A stretch of DNA of 29,039 bases from JAYFQF01 sp034927285 (GTDB taxonomy: Bacteria > Bacillota > Peptococcia > DRI-13 > UBA5745): NCBI GenBank assembly GCA_034927285.1, contig JAYFQF010000051.1:1-29039 (forward strand), in the 5' to 3' direction. Numbering within the stretch: position 1 is the stretch's first letter; each line of letters starts with the position of its first letter. The position numbers and the translations under genes were made by a program. The notes beneath the pieces were generated by a model, which was not told the origin of the DNA, searched no databases, and saw only the letters and a list, made by a program, of their open reading frames with translations. Below, piece after piece: positions 14,917 to 21,893 of this stretch.

Positions 14917-15729
14917 ATGATTGAAAAAAGCGAAAAAGAAGTAACGTATCTGTTTGATTTGGACGGAACTCTGATCCTCGGAGACGAAAAGACGCCGTAT
15001 GCGGCGGAACTGATTGATTTTCTGAACCAGCGGCAGAGAGAATTTTTTATCATTACCAACGGCTGTGCCCTTTCCCCCGGGGCTATATGGGAGAAACTGA
15101 AAAATATGAATATTAAGGTCAAAAGGGAAAACATCATCACCACAGCGGAAGTAATGGCGGATATTTTGTCGACAAAGTATAAAGACGACGGAATTTTTGT
15201 CGCCGGGGCAAAATGGCTTAAAGACTATCTTGCAGACCTGGGCTTCCGTCTCGTCCGCCGTGATCCCGGCGCTGTTGTAGTAAGCTATGATAAAAACACC
15301 AGCTTTGCCGACATCGAGGACTGCATCCGGTTTATCCAGGGCGGCGCGGATTATCTCTCGACAAATGACGATCTGTTTATACCCGGAATGGGACACATAT
15401 ATCCCCATACAGGCATGATCAATACGGCTATTGAGAGCATAGTGAGGCGAAAGCCTATTATTGCCGGAAAACCGAGCCTCCACTTTTTAAAAAGGATTCA
15501 GCAACGGGCTCAAGGTAAGGAGCGCCGGTTTTGCGTTGTCGGAGACAGCCTGGCTACCGACATCACCTTTGCCTGGAACTGCGGGGTGACGTCTTACCTG
15601 GTGTTGACCGGAGTCACGGGTATAGACGACATTATAAGGAGCCATGTAAAAATGCCCGACAAAGTATTTGCCGATTTAAGAGGTCTATTGGAGCTTGAAA
15701 AATCCCAATGCCCAGGGAGATATCAATGA
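14917..15729 (+). CDS. NagD-like HAD-superfamily phosphatase (subfamily IIA)
   Basis: This 270-residue protein has the four HAD motifs: DLDGTL with nucleophile Asp14 and acid Asp16, ITNG around Thr47, Lys185 in AGKPS, and the acidic motif GDSLATDI with Asp210 and Asp215. The region between motifs II and III (about residues 80-180) is the large C2-type cap of the NagD/PGP/AraL group, which dephosphorylates small sugar or polyol phosphates. The motif II residue after Thr-Asn is Gly rather than the common Asn. Its ATG directly abuts the regulator stop and its stop overlaps the next start (ATGA). In context it may act on the phosphomonoester released by the metallophosphodiesterase. The exact substrate is unknown. 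Confidence 0.9.
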   Translation: MIEKSEKEVTYLFDLDGTLILGDEKTPYAAELIDFLNQRQREFFIITNGCALSPGAIWEKLKNMNIKVKRENIITTAEVMADILSTKYKDDGIFVAGAKWLKDYLADLGFRLVRRDPGAVVVSYDKNTSFADIEDCIRFIQGGADYLSTNDDLFIPGMGHIYPHTGMINTAIESIVRRKPIIAGKPSLHFLKRIQQRAQGKERRFCVVGDSLATDITFAWNCGVTSYLVLTGVTGIDDIIRSHVKMPDKVFADLRGLLELEKSQCPGRYQ

Positions 15730-16625
15730 AACGGAAAGAGATGAATAAAATAGAGAACAAAAATCGGGGTTATCTGTTTCTTATGCCGGCCTTTCTGACC
15801 TTTACGGCGTTTATGTTCTGGCCTCTTGCCCAAACAGTCTATCTGAGCTTTTTTGACTGGAATATGATTAAGCCCACAAAAGAGTTTGTGGGGATAGAGA
15901 ACTATGCTCGGCTGTTTCGCGATCCGCTGACCTATAAGATCATGGAGAATACGATTTATTATATATTGCTGCTTTTGGTGTTGAACTTTGCGGCGCCGTA
16001 TATTCTTTCCTTTATCTTTTCCTTCGTGATAAAAAAAGGAAAAAATTTATATAAAGGCGCTGTTTTTTTGCCCAGCGTCATCTCCCTGGTGGTGGGATCG
16101 ATTCTCTATCTGTGGTTGCTGAATCCGATCTCCGGCCCTGCGGCGGCGGCGGCTAATCTGATTGGGCTCACCTTGCCGGTCTGGTCAAAGAATGAGGGCC
16201 TGGCCCTGGTGGTCATCAGCCTGATCACGTCCTGGAAGGTTTTCGGATACAATTTTATTGTGCTTTTGGCGGGGGTTTCCGGGGTATCCCAAGAGGTAAT
16301 CGAGGCTGCAAGGCTGGACAATGTCCCTGCCCACAGAATTTTCCTGGATATCGTATTGCCCATGAGCTCCGCCACGGGAGTTTATGTGTTCGTAATCACC
16401 ATCGTGCAGGGGCTCCAGTATGTTTTTACGCCGATCAAGATAATCACCCAGGGGGGGCCTAATTATGCCAGCTCCAATATGATTTACAATTCCTATCACC
16501 AGGCGTTCACTCTTTTTAAAACGGGCTCGTCGGCGGCTTTCTCCATCGTTACCATGGCGCTTTTTGCCGTTCTCTTATTCCTTGAGTTCAGGTTTGTGGA
16601 GAAAGGGGTCTATTATGAAAACTAA
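15726..16625 (+). CDS. Sugar/glycerophosphate-type ABC transporter permease 1 (UgpA/MalF type)
   Basis: This permease of about 299 residues has six predicted membrane helices. It begins with YLFLMPAFLTFTAFMFWPLAQTVYLSFFDW, the standard opening of UgpA/LacF/MsmE-partner permeases, and has the EAA loop EAARLDNVPAHRIFLDIVLP and the NPISGPAAAAANLIG segment. The start at 15726 has AGGGAG 6 bases upstream and overlaps the HAD stop codon. The open frame actually begins at 15708, but without an advantage. It forms the channel with the second permease, whose ATG overlaps its end by 11 bases. Confidence 0.94.
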   Translation: MKRKEMNKIENKNRGYLFLMPAFLTFTAFMFWPLAQTVYLSFFDWNMIKPTKEFVGIENYARLFRDPLTYKIMENTIYYILLLLVLNFAAPYILSFIFSFVIKKGKNLYKGAVFLPSVISLVVGSILYLWLLNPISGPAAAAANLIGLTLPVWSKNEGLALVVISLITSWKVFGYNFIVLLAGVSGVSQEVIEAARLDNVPAHRIFLDIVLPMSSATGVYVFVITIVQGLQYVFTPIKIITQGGPNYASSNMIYNSYHQAFTLFKTGSSAAFSIVTMALFAVLLFLEFRFVEKGVYYEN

Positions 16626-17439
16626 GCCGGGCGAAATAAAATGGCATCTCCTGATCATCGTCGTCATCATAGTGTCAATGATGCCTATCGTATTCGCCGT
16701 GTCAAATTCGTTTAAGACCTTGTCCGAGGCCTATGCCGATTCTTTTGATCTGATCCCCGACCACCCGACTGTTGATAATTATCTTCATGTATTAAAGGGG
16801 CTGCCGTTTCTGAAAATTACCCTGAATACTTTCCTGATCGCCGGAGCGGTTACGGTTTTTAAGACAATCACCAGCTTTCTCGCAGCCTATGCCTTTGTCT
16901 ATTATGATTTCAAAGGCAAAACGATACTGTATTTTGTGCTGATCAGCACGATGTTTATTCCGTTTACCGTTACGATGATCCCGAATTATCTGACCGTTTC
17001 CGCACTGGGGCTCCGTGACAGCATCTTTGGCGTTATCCTGCCGCAGCTAAGCGATGCCCTGGGGGTTTTTCTTTTAAGGCAGTCGATGAAAACCATCCCT
17101 CGTCCCCTGGTGGAAGCAGTTTATCTGGAAAACGCCGGGGATTTCAGGCTGATGAAGGATTTGGTTGTTCCCCTTGTGAGCCCGGCGATCATTTCCACCG
17201 GGATCATTTTCTTTATTAATTCCTGGAACGAGTACGTCTGGCCGGTGCTGATTTTAAAGTCCGAGGAAAACTATACGCTTTCTTTGGCCTTGCAGACATT
17301 TATCAGTGCGGAAGGCGGAACGCAGTTTACGGTGGCTATGGCTATTTCGGTTCTGACGATGCTGCCTCCCTTGGTTCTCTATCTTATTTTCCAAAGATTT
17401 ATCATCAATACGTTTGCCATGTCCGGCATTAAGGGATAA
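16615..17439 (+). CDS. Sugar/glycerophosphate-type ABC transporter permease 2 (UgpE/MalG type)
   Basis: This 274-residue permease has six membrane helices. Its EAA loop is EAVYLENAGDFRLMKDLVVPL, and it ends with the family-typical FQRFIINTFAMSGIKG. The ATG at 16615 has GGAGAAAGG upstream and overlaps the preceding gene by 11 bases. The open frame extends upstream to 16564, but that would put a long polar segment before the first helix. It pairs with permease 1. Confidence 0.94.
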   Translation: MKTKPGEIKWHLLIIVVIIVSMMPIVFAVSNSFKTLSEAYADSFDLIPDHPTVDNYLHVLKGLPFLKITLNTFLIAGAVTVFKTITSFLAAYAFVYYDFKGKTILYFVLISTMFIPFTVTMIPNYLTVSALGLRDSIFGVILPQLSDALGVFLLRQSMKTIPRPLVEAVYLENAGDFRLMKDLVVPLVSPAIISTGIIFFINSWNEYVWPVLILKSEENYTLSLALQTFISAEGGTQFTVAMAISVLTMLPPLVLYLIFQRFIINTFAMSGIKG

Positions 17440-17449
17440 AGGGGTAAAA

Positions 17450-18535
17450 ATGAAAAATATCAGATTTGAGAAAGTGAATAAGGCATACGGGAAAAATTGG
17501 GTGGTAAAGGATCTCGGCATTAATATCCGGGCGGGGGAACGGCTTGTGCTCCTGGGCCCTTCCGGCTGTGGAAAGTCCACTACGCTACGGATGATCGCAG
17601 GTCTGGAGGATATCACCTCAGGGAATCTATATATGGGAGATAAAATCGTAAATCAGGTTCCCAGCGGCAAAAGAAATGTGGCGATGGTTTTTCAGAACTA
17701 CGCGCTGTTTCCCCATATGACTGTGGAAGAAAATATCGCCTATGGGCTGAAAGTAAATAATCTGGATCCAAAGGAAATCCGGGAAAGAACAAACACCGCA
17801 ATAACCATGCTGGATTTAAACGGCCTTGAAAACCGAAAACCAAAACATCTCTCGGGAGGTCAGAGGCAAAGGGTGGCTCTGGCAAGAGCAGTGGTTAAGC
17901 GCTCGGATTATTTTCTGCTGGACGAGCCTTTGTCCAATCTTGACGCCCAACTCAGGGTCCATGCCCGGAAGGAGCTGGTGAAAATCCACGAGCTGTATCA
18001 CCAGACCTTCGTTTATGTGACCCATGATCAGGTGGAAGCCATGACGGTGGGGCATAGGATCGCCCTGATGTCGGCCGGGGTTTTGCAAATGGCGGATACT
18101 CCCGCCAATGTATATAACAAGCCCGCAAATGTATTTACCGCGAAATTTATCGGCTCTCCGGCGATGAACGTTACCGAAGCCGTGTATCATCAAAACAGTC
18201 TTTTTATCGGTAAACAACGCCTTATTCTTTCCGAAGGGTGGATAAAGAAAATAGGGAAAGCGGGGAGCCGAAAGCTCTATTTCGGCGTCCGCCCTGAGCA
18301 TACGGGAATCACCGTCGAGTATCGGGAAAACGCGTTGAAAGGAGTTGTAAAATACAAGGAGGATTACGGAAATAAAGTCGGTGTATTCTTTGAGGTCGAC
18401 GGGATAGAATTCATTTCAATCTGTGAACGGAGTATTCCCTCAACCAACGACACGGTATATTTCACACCGGATGTTCATAAAATTCATCTTTTTGATTTTG
18501 CCACAGAGGAATCAATCGGCTATCCGGAAAAGTAG
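17450..18535 (+). CDS. ABC transporter ATP-binding protein (UgpC/MsmK/MalK type)
   Basis: This 361-residue ATPase has Walker A GPSGCGKST, the Q-loop MVFQNYALFPHMTV, the signature LSGGQRQR, Walker B YFLLDEPLSNLDAQLR and the H-loop YVTHDQVEAM. Residues from about 235 form the C-terminal TOBE/MalK-type regulatory domain (FGVRPEHTGI...), a little divergent in its last part. Start at 17450: GGGG upstream and the protein begins MKNIRFEKV as in the family. Unlike many Firmicutes, where one MsmK serves several importers and lies elsewhere, this operon carries its own dedicated ATPase. It is the last gene before the terminator. Confidence 0.94.
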   Translation: MKNIRFEKVNKAYGKNWVVKDLGINIRAGERLVLLGPSGCGKSTTLRMIAGLEDITSGNLYMGDKIVNQVPSGKRNVAMVFQNYALFPHMTVEENIAYGLKVNNLDPKEIRERTNTAITMLDLNGLENRKPKHLSGGQRQRVALARAVVKRSDYFLLDEPLSNLDAQLRVHARKELVKIHELYHQTFVYVTHDQVEAMTVGHRIALMSAGVLQMADTPANVYNKPANVFTAKFIGSPAMNVTEAVYHQNSLFIGKQRLILSEGWIKKIGKAGSRKLYFGVRPEHTGITVEYRENALKGVVKYKEDYGNKVGVFFEVDGIEFISICERSIPSTNDTVYFTPDVHKIHLFDFATEESIGYPEK

Positions 18536-18632
18536 TTTATTCCAATCCAGGCTCCGGGAATCCTATCCGCAAAAGGCAGCCGGCAGCCCTTGATTATGGG
18601 CGACGGCGTAACCCTCCGGCAGATTTCCAAGG

Positions 18633-18681
18633 GGCTGCCGCAAATTGGTTGAGGAAAAGCCTGATTTGCGGCAGCCTTTTT
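18633..18681 (+). terminator. Rho-independent terminator of the ABC/phosphatase operon
   Basis: GGCTGCCGCAAAT (18633-18645) pairs perfectly with its complement at 18664-18676 (13 bp, 18-base loop), followed at once by TTTTT. Confidence 0.9.
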
Positions 18682-18801
18682 ATGGATTTTCAATTTTAAC
18701 GCTGCCGGCATCCGGCCCTGAATCGTCCGGCATCCCGCCTGCAGAGAGAAAGTATCCGGAGAGGAATACGCTCTGATTCGCCGGCTTATTCAGCAGCATA
18801 A

Positions 18802-18840
18802 TCGTCAGCATTATCGTCAGCATTATCGTCAGCATTATCG
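18802..18840. repeat. 12-bp tandem repeat, about three copies
   Basis: The unit TCGTCAGCATTA is repeated exactly three times from 18802, with a part-copy after it and a degenerate copy before it. Confidence 0.85.
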
Positions 18841-19048
18841 CCGAACCCGGCTCCTCATGACTGATGACCTTTGTTTACCGGAAAATCCCTTTGTTTTTAA
18901 AGCGAATCCCGGTAAATTTCTCCCGAAGCGCTGACTTTGGCCTTGACGGCAAGGGCCGGCCGTGGTGTGAAGGCAAAATGACGAGCCTTTTTCCTTTGAT
19001 GGTGGAAAAAGCGAAGCGATATCCTTCCCCAGGAGACTGCCGGGAACT

Positions 19049-19091
19049 TTTACCGGGATTTTCAGAAAAAACATGACGAAATCCCGGTAAA
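19049..19091. repeat. 13-bp inverted repeat hairpin with a third dispersed copy
   Basis: TTTACCGGGATTT (19049-19061) and AAATCCCGGTAAA (19079-19091) are perfect complements around a 17-base loop. A further copy, AATCCCGGTAAA, is at 18905-18916. With the middle copy it forms longer imperfect arms (about 22 bases) that bracket roughly 150 bases, like a small repeat element. Confidence 0.65.
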
Positions 19092-19345
19092 CATCGTCGG
19101 AGGCCGCCGCCCTTAGCTCCTCTGGGGTTGCTTTACGGCTAACAGCAACCCCAAGTCCCGGCTTTTGCGCCGCCCTGGGGATACTCCAAGCAGAAGAAAC
19201 GGCTTTTGCCCTTCAATGGCCAGGATAAGCAACCCCTTACCGGAGACTTTTCCCTCCCCGTGAATCGGTTAACCAATTTTCGATCAACCAATTTGTTGAA
19301 GATTATTATCTCATCTCCTGATAAAAGGGACTGTCGCTCTATCCC

Positions 19346-19404
19346 ATAAAAGGGAGCTGTCACTCTTTGGCTTTATCAACCAATTTATGACAGCTGCCTT
19401 TTAT
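19346..19404 (+). terminator. Terminator-like hairpin upstream of xdhA
   Basis: ATAAAAGGGAGCTGTCA (19346-19362) pairs with TGACAGCTGCCTTTTAT (19388-19404) at 16 of 17 positions over a 25-base loop, giving flanking A and T tracts. A related tandem copy at 19321-19342 could compete for the same 3' arm, so conditional (attenuator) behaviour is possible. Confidence 0.55.
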
Positions 19405-19507
19405 TGAATAGAGAGGCTCGGCCGTAAGCTCTTCAGAGTCTTTGCCGGCATCGATTGAAAGAAAAGCTGTAAGAATGTGCCTGCCGCTGGTTTAAGCGTC
19501 CGGATTT

Positions 19508-19516
19508 TGATATAAT
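19508..19516 (+). promoter_or_regulatory. Extended -10 promoter of xdhA
   Basis: TGATATAAT is a perfect extended -10 element (TATAAT at 19511-19516) about 50 bases upstream of the xdhA start. No good -35 box is seen, as for the LysR promoter. Confidence 0.6.
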
Positions 19517-19567
19517 AATAAAAATATGGATTCGATGACAGCCAAAATAGTTTGCGGAGGGGTACTT

Positions 19568-21889
19568 ATGACAGTGGGAAAGAGCTTACCCAGAGTAGAC
19601 GCTTACGCCAAAGTCACCGGTCAGGCCAAATATACGGAGGACCTGGTGCCTGTGGGTCATCTGACTGCCATGGTTTTGCGCAGCAGGATCGCCAACGGTC
19701 TGGTAAAGGAAATCAGGACCGCCGAGGCTTCGCAGGTGCCGGGAGTGCACCGGGTGGTTACCTGCTTTGAGGTGCCGGACATCATGTTCCCTACCGCCGG
19801 CCATCCCTGGTCCACGGAAGCTTCCCACCAGGATGTGGCGGACCGGCGGCTGTTGAACAAGCGGGTGCTTTATGTGGGCGATGAAATCGCCGCGGTGATC
19901 GCCGAAGACGAGGTGGCCTGCCGCAAAGCACTGGAGCGCATCCAGGTGGATTATGAGGAATATGAGCCCTTGCTGAGTCCCCGGGCGGCCACGGTCCAAG
20001 GCGCCCTGCCTCTCCATGAGGAATATCCCACAAACATATTAAAGGATACCTCCTATAAATTCGGCGATTTTGACTGGGAGAATCCGGGCCGGGGCGTCCG
20101 GGTATTCTCCGGAAGCTATGGCACCCAGGCGGTGCAGCACAGCCATATTGAAAAGCCCTGTTCCTTTGCTTACATGGAAAAGGACCGGATCACCGTAGTA
20201 TCCTCCACCCAGATTCCCCATATTGTCCGCCGGGTGGTGGGGCAGGCCCTGGGGATTCCCTGGGGCAGAGTGCGGGTGGTCAAGCCCTACATCGGCGGCG
20301 GCTTCGGAAATAAGCAGGAGGTCCTCTACGAACCCCTGAACGCCTATCTGACTACGGTGATGGGGGGGCGCTGCGTAAAACTGGTGATCTCCCGGGAGGA
20401 GACCTATGAGGCCACCCGCAGCCGCCACAGCATAACCTTTGACTTTACCGCCGCGGTGGATGGGCAGGGAAAGCTTTTGGCCCGGAAGGCCCGGATGATC
20501 TCCAACCAGGGGGCTTACGCTTCCCATGGTCATGCCATCGTGGCCAACTGTGCCAGCGGGTTTCGGCAGCTTTACCAGGACCGGGACTGCGTGGAATGCC
20601 GGGCCGTCACCGTTTATACCAATTTGCCTGCCGCCGGGGCCATGCGGGGCTACGGGATTCCCCAGGTGGACTTTGCTATGGAATGCCATATGCAGGACAT
20701 TGCTGAAGAAATGGGCCTCGATCCTTTGGAATTCCGTCTGCAAAACGCCATGAAGCTGGGATTCGCCGATCCCGGGCTGGGGATTACCTGCCACAGCACG
20801 GGGCTTCGCCAGTGCGTGGAAAAAGGCCGGGAACTGATCGGCTGGGACCGGAAGTACCGGGCTTACCAAAAGCAGAAAGGAAACCTGCGCCAGGGGGTGG
20901 GCATGGCCATTTTCAGCTATAAAACCGGCGTTTACCCCATTTCTTTAGAAACCGCCAGCTGCCGGCTGGTGCTGAATCAGGACGGCACCTGCCAGCTGCA
21001 GATGGGGGCTACGGAAATCGGCCAGGGGGCCGACACCGTTTTTACCCAGATGGCGGCGGAAACCATCGGCCTTCTGGATGAGGATGTGCAGATCGTCTCC
21101 TTCCAGGACACGGACGTAACGCCTTTTGATACCGGCGCCTATGCTTCCCGCCAGACCTACGTCAGCGGTAAAGCCCTGGTGAAAACCGGCCGGCTTTTTA
21201 AAGAAAAAATCCTGGATTTTGCCGCGGGGATGCTGGAACGAAAACCTGAGGAGCTGGAGCTTTGCCGGTCCCGGATTGTTGATAAAGTGAGGGGAGATGA
21301 ACTGATCCCCTTAAGCCGGGTGGCGCTGGAGGCTTTCTACAGCCTGGAGGAAACCAAGCATATTACCGCCGAAGCGACCAACCATTGCCGGGAAAACACG
21401 TATTCTTTCGGCGCTTGTTTTACGGAGGTGGAAGTGGATCTGGCTTTGGGCAAGGTCAGGGCTACCGATATCCTCAATATCCACGACAGCGGCCGGTTGA
21501 TCAATCCCCGCCTTGCCCAGGCCCAGATCCACGGGGGCATGAGCATGGGCCTGGGCTACGGTTTGAGCGAACAGATGCTCTTTGATGATAAAGGACGGCT
21601 TTTGAACGGAAATTTCCTGGACTATAAGCTGCCCACCAGCCTGGATACCCCGGAATTACAGGCCTACTTTGTGGAGACCTATGATTCTTCGGGCCCCTTT
21701 GGAAACAAGGCTTTGGGAGAGCCGCCGGCTATTCCCCAAAGCGCCGCCCTCCGGAATGCGATAAAAAATGCCACCGGCGTGGCAATAAACCAGCTGCCCC
21801 TGACGCCCCAGAAGCTGACGGCGGCTTTCAATGCCGCCGGTCTCTATGGGGAGAAAACCAAAAGTCAGCCGGCCGGCGGAAAGGAGTAG
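19568..21889 (+). CDS. xdhA: Xanthine dehydrogenase molybdopterin-binding subunit XdhA
   Basis: This 773-residue large subunit of a molybdenum hydroxylase carries out hydroxylation of a purine (hypoxanthine/xanthine) at the Mo-pterin centre. It resembles E. coli XdhA closely in recalled motifs: SSTQIPHIVRRVVGQAL, GGGFGNKQE, AGAMRGYGIPQ (with the substrate-contacting Arg), GATEIGQGADTVFTQM, QDTDVTPFDTGAYASRQTY and LNIHDSGRLINPRLA. The catalytic Glu718 lies in ALGEPPAIP near the C-terminus. The residue after GGGFGNK is Gln, as I recall for the E. coli enzyme, not the Glu of mammalian xanthine oxidase. The start at 19568 follows GCGGAGGGG. A frame from 19526 would add 14 unlikely residues and start almost at the promoter. 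It is the first gene of the purine cluster, 4 bases before the fused partner subunit. Confidence 0.93.
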   Translation: MTVGKSLPRVDAYAKVTGQAKYTEDLVPVGHLTAMVLRSRIANGLVKEIRTAEASQVPGVHRVVTCFEVPDIMFPTAGHPWSTEASHQDVADRRLLNKRVLYVGDEIAAVIAEDEVACRKALERIQVDYEEYEPLLSPRAATVQGALPLHEEYPTNILKDTSYKFGDFDWENPGRGVRVFSGSYGTQAVQHSHIEKPCSFAYMEKDRITVVSSTQIPHIVRRVVGQALGIPWGRVRVVKPYIGGGFGNKQEVLYEPLNAYLTTVMGGRCVKLVISREETYEATRSRHSITFDFTAAVDGQGKLLARKARMISNQGAYASHGHAIVANCASGFRQLYQDRDCVECRAVTVYTNLPAAGAMRGYGIPQVDFAMECHMQDIAEEMGLDPLEFRLQNAMKLGFADPGLGITCHSTGLRQCVEKGRELIGWDRKYRAYQKQKGNLRQGVGMAIFSYKTGVYPISLETASCRLVLNQDGTCQLQMGATEIGQGADTVFTQMAAETIGLLDEDVQIVSFQDTDVTPFDTGAYASRQTYVSGKALVKTGRLFKEKILDFAAGMLERKPEELELCRSRIVDKVRGDELIPLSRVALEAFYSLEETKHITAEATNHCRENTYSFGACFTEVEVDLALGKVRATDILNIHDSGRLINPRLAQAQIHGGMSMGLGYGLSEQMLFDDKGRLLNGNFLDYKLPTSLDTPELQAYFVETYDSSGPFGNKALGEPPAIPQSAALRNAIKNATGVAINQLPLTPQKLTAAFNAAGLYGEKTKSQPAGGKE

Positions 21890-21893
21890 GGCT

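Larger units (their letters stand above)
18682..19567. other. Gene-poor, repeat-rich intergenic region
   Basis: No open frame here has a start with a ribosome binding site or recognisable protein motifs, and the small frames (for instance at 18864-19076 or 19139-19363) look accidental. The region contains a 12-base tandem repeat (18802-18840), three copies of AATCCCGGTAAA in two orientations, a GGGGTTGCT hairpin (19124-19152), three AACCAATTT copies, a terminator-like hairpin (19346-19404) and the xdhA promoter (19508-19516). It could hold a small RNA, an attenuator or worn mobile DNA. I cannot decide which. Confidence 0.5.

Noticed and set aside
18802..18840. CRISPR array
   Set aside because: The repeat unit is 12 bases with no spacers and no cas genes nearby, so it is a simple tandem repeat.
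18835..19363. Small open frames in the gene-poor spacer (for example 18864-19076 plus, 19139-19363 minus)
   Set aside because: None has a good ribosome binding site or protein-like composition. They lie over inverted repeats, which produce chance frames on both strands.
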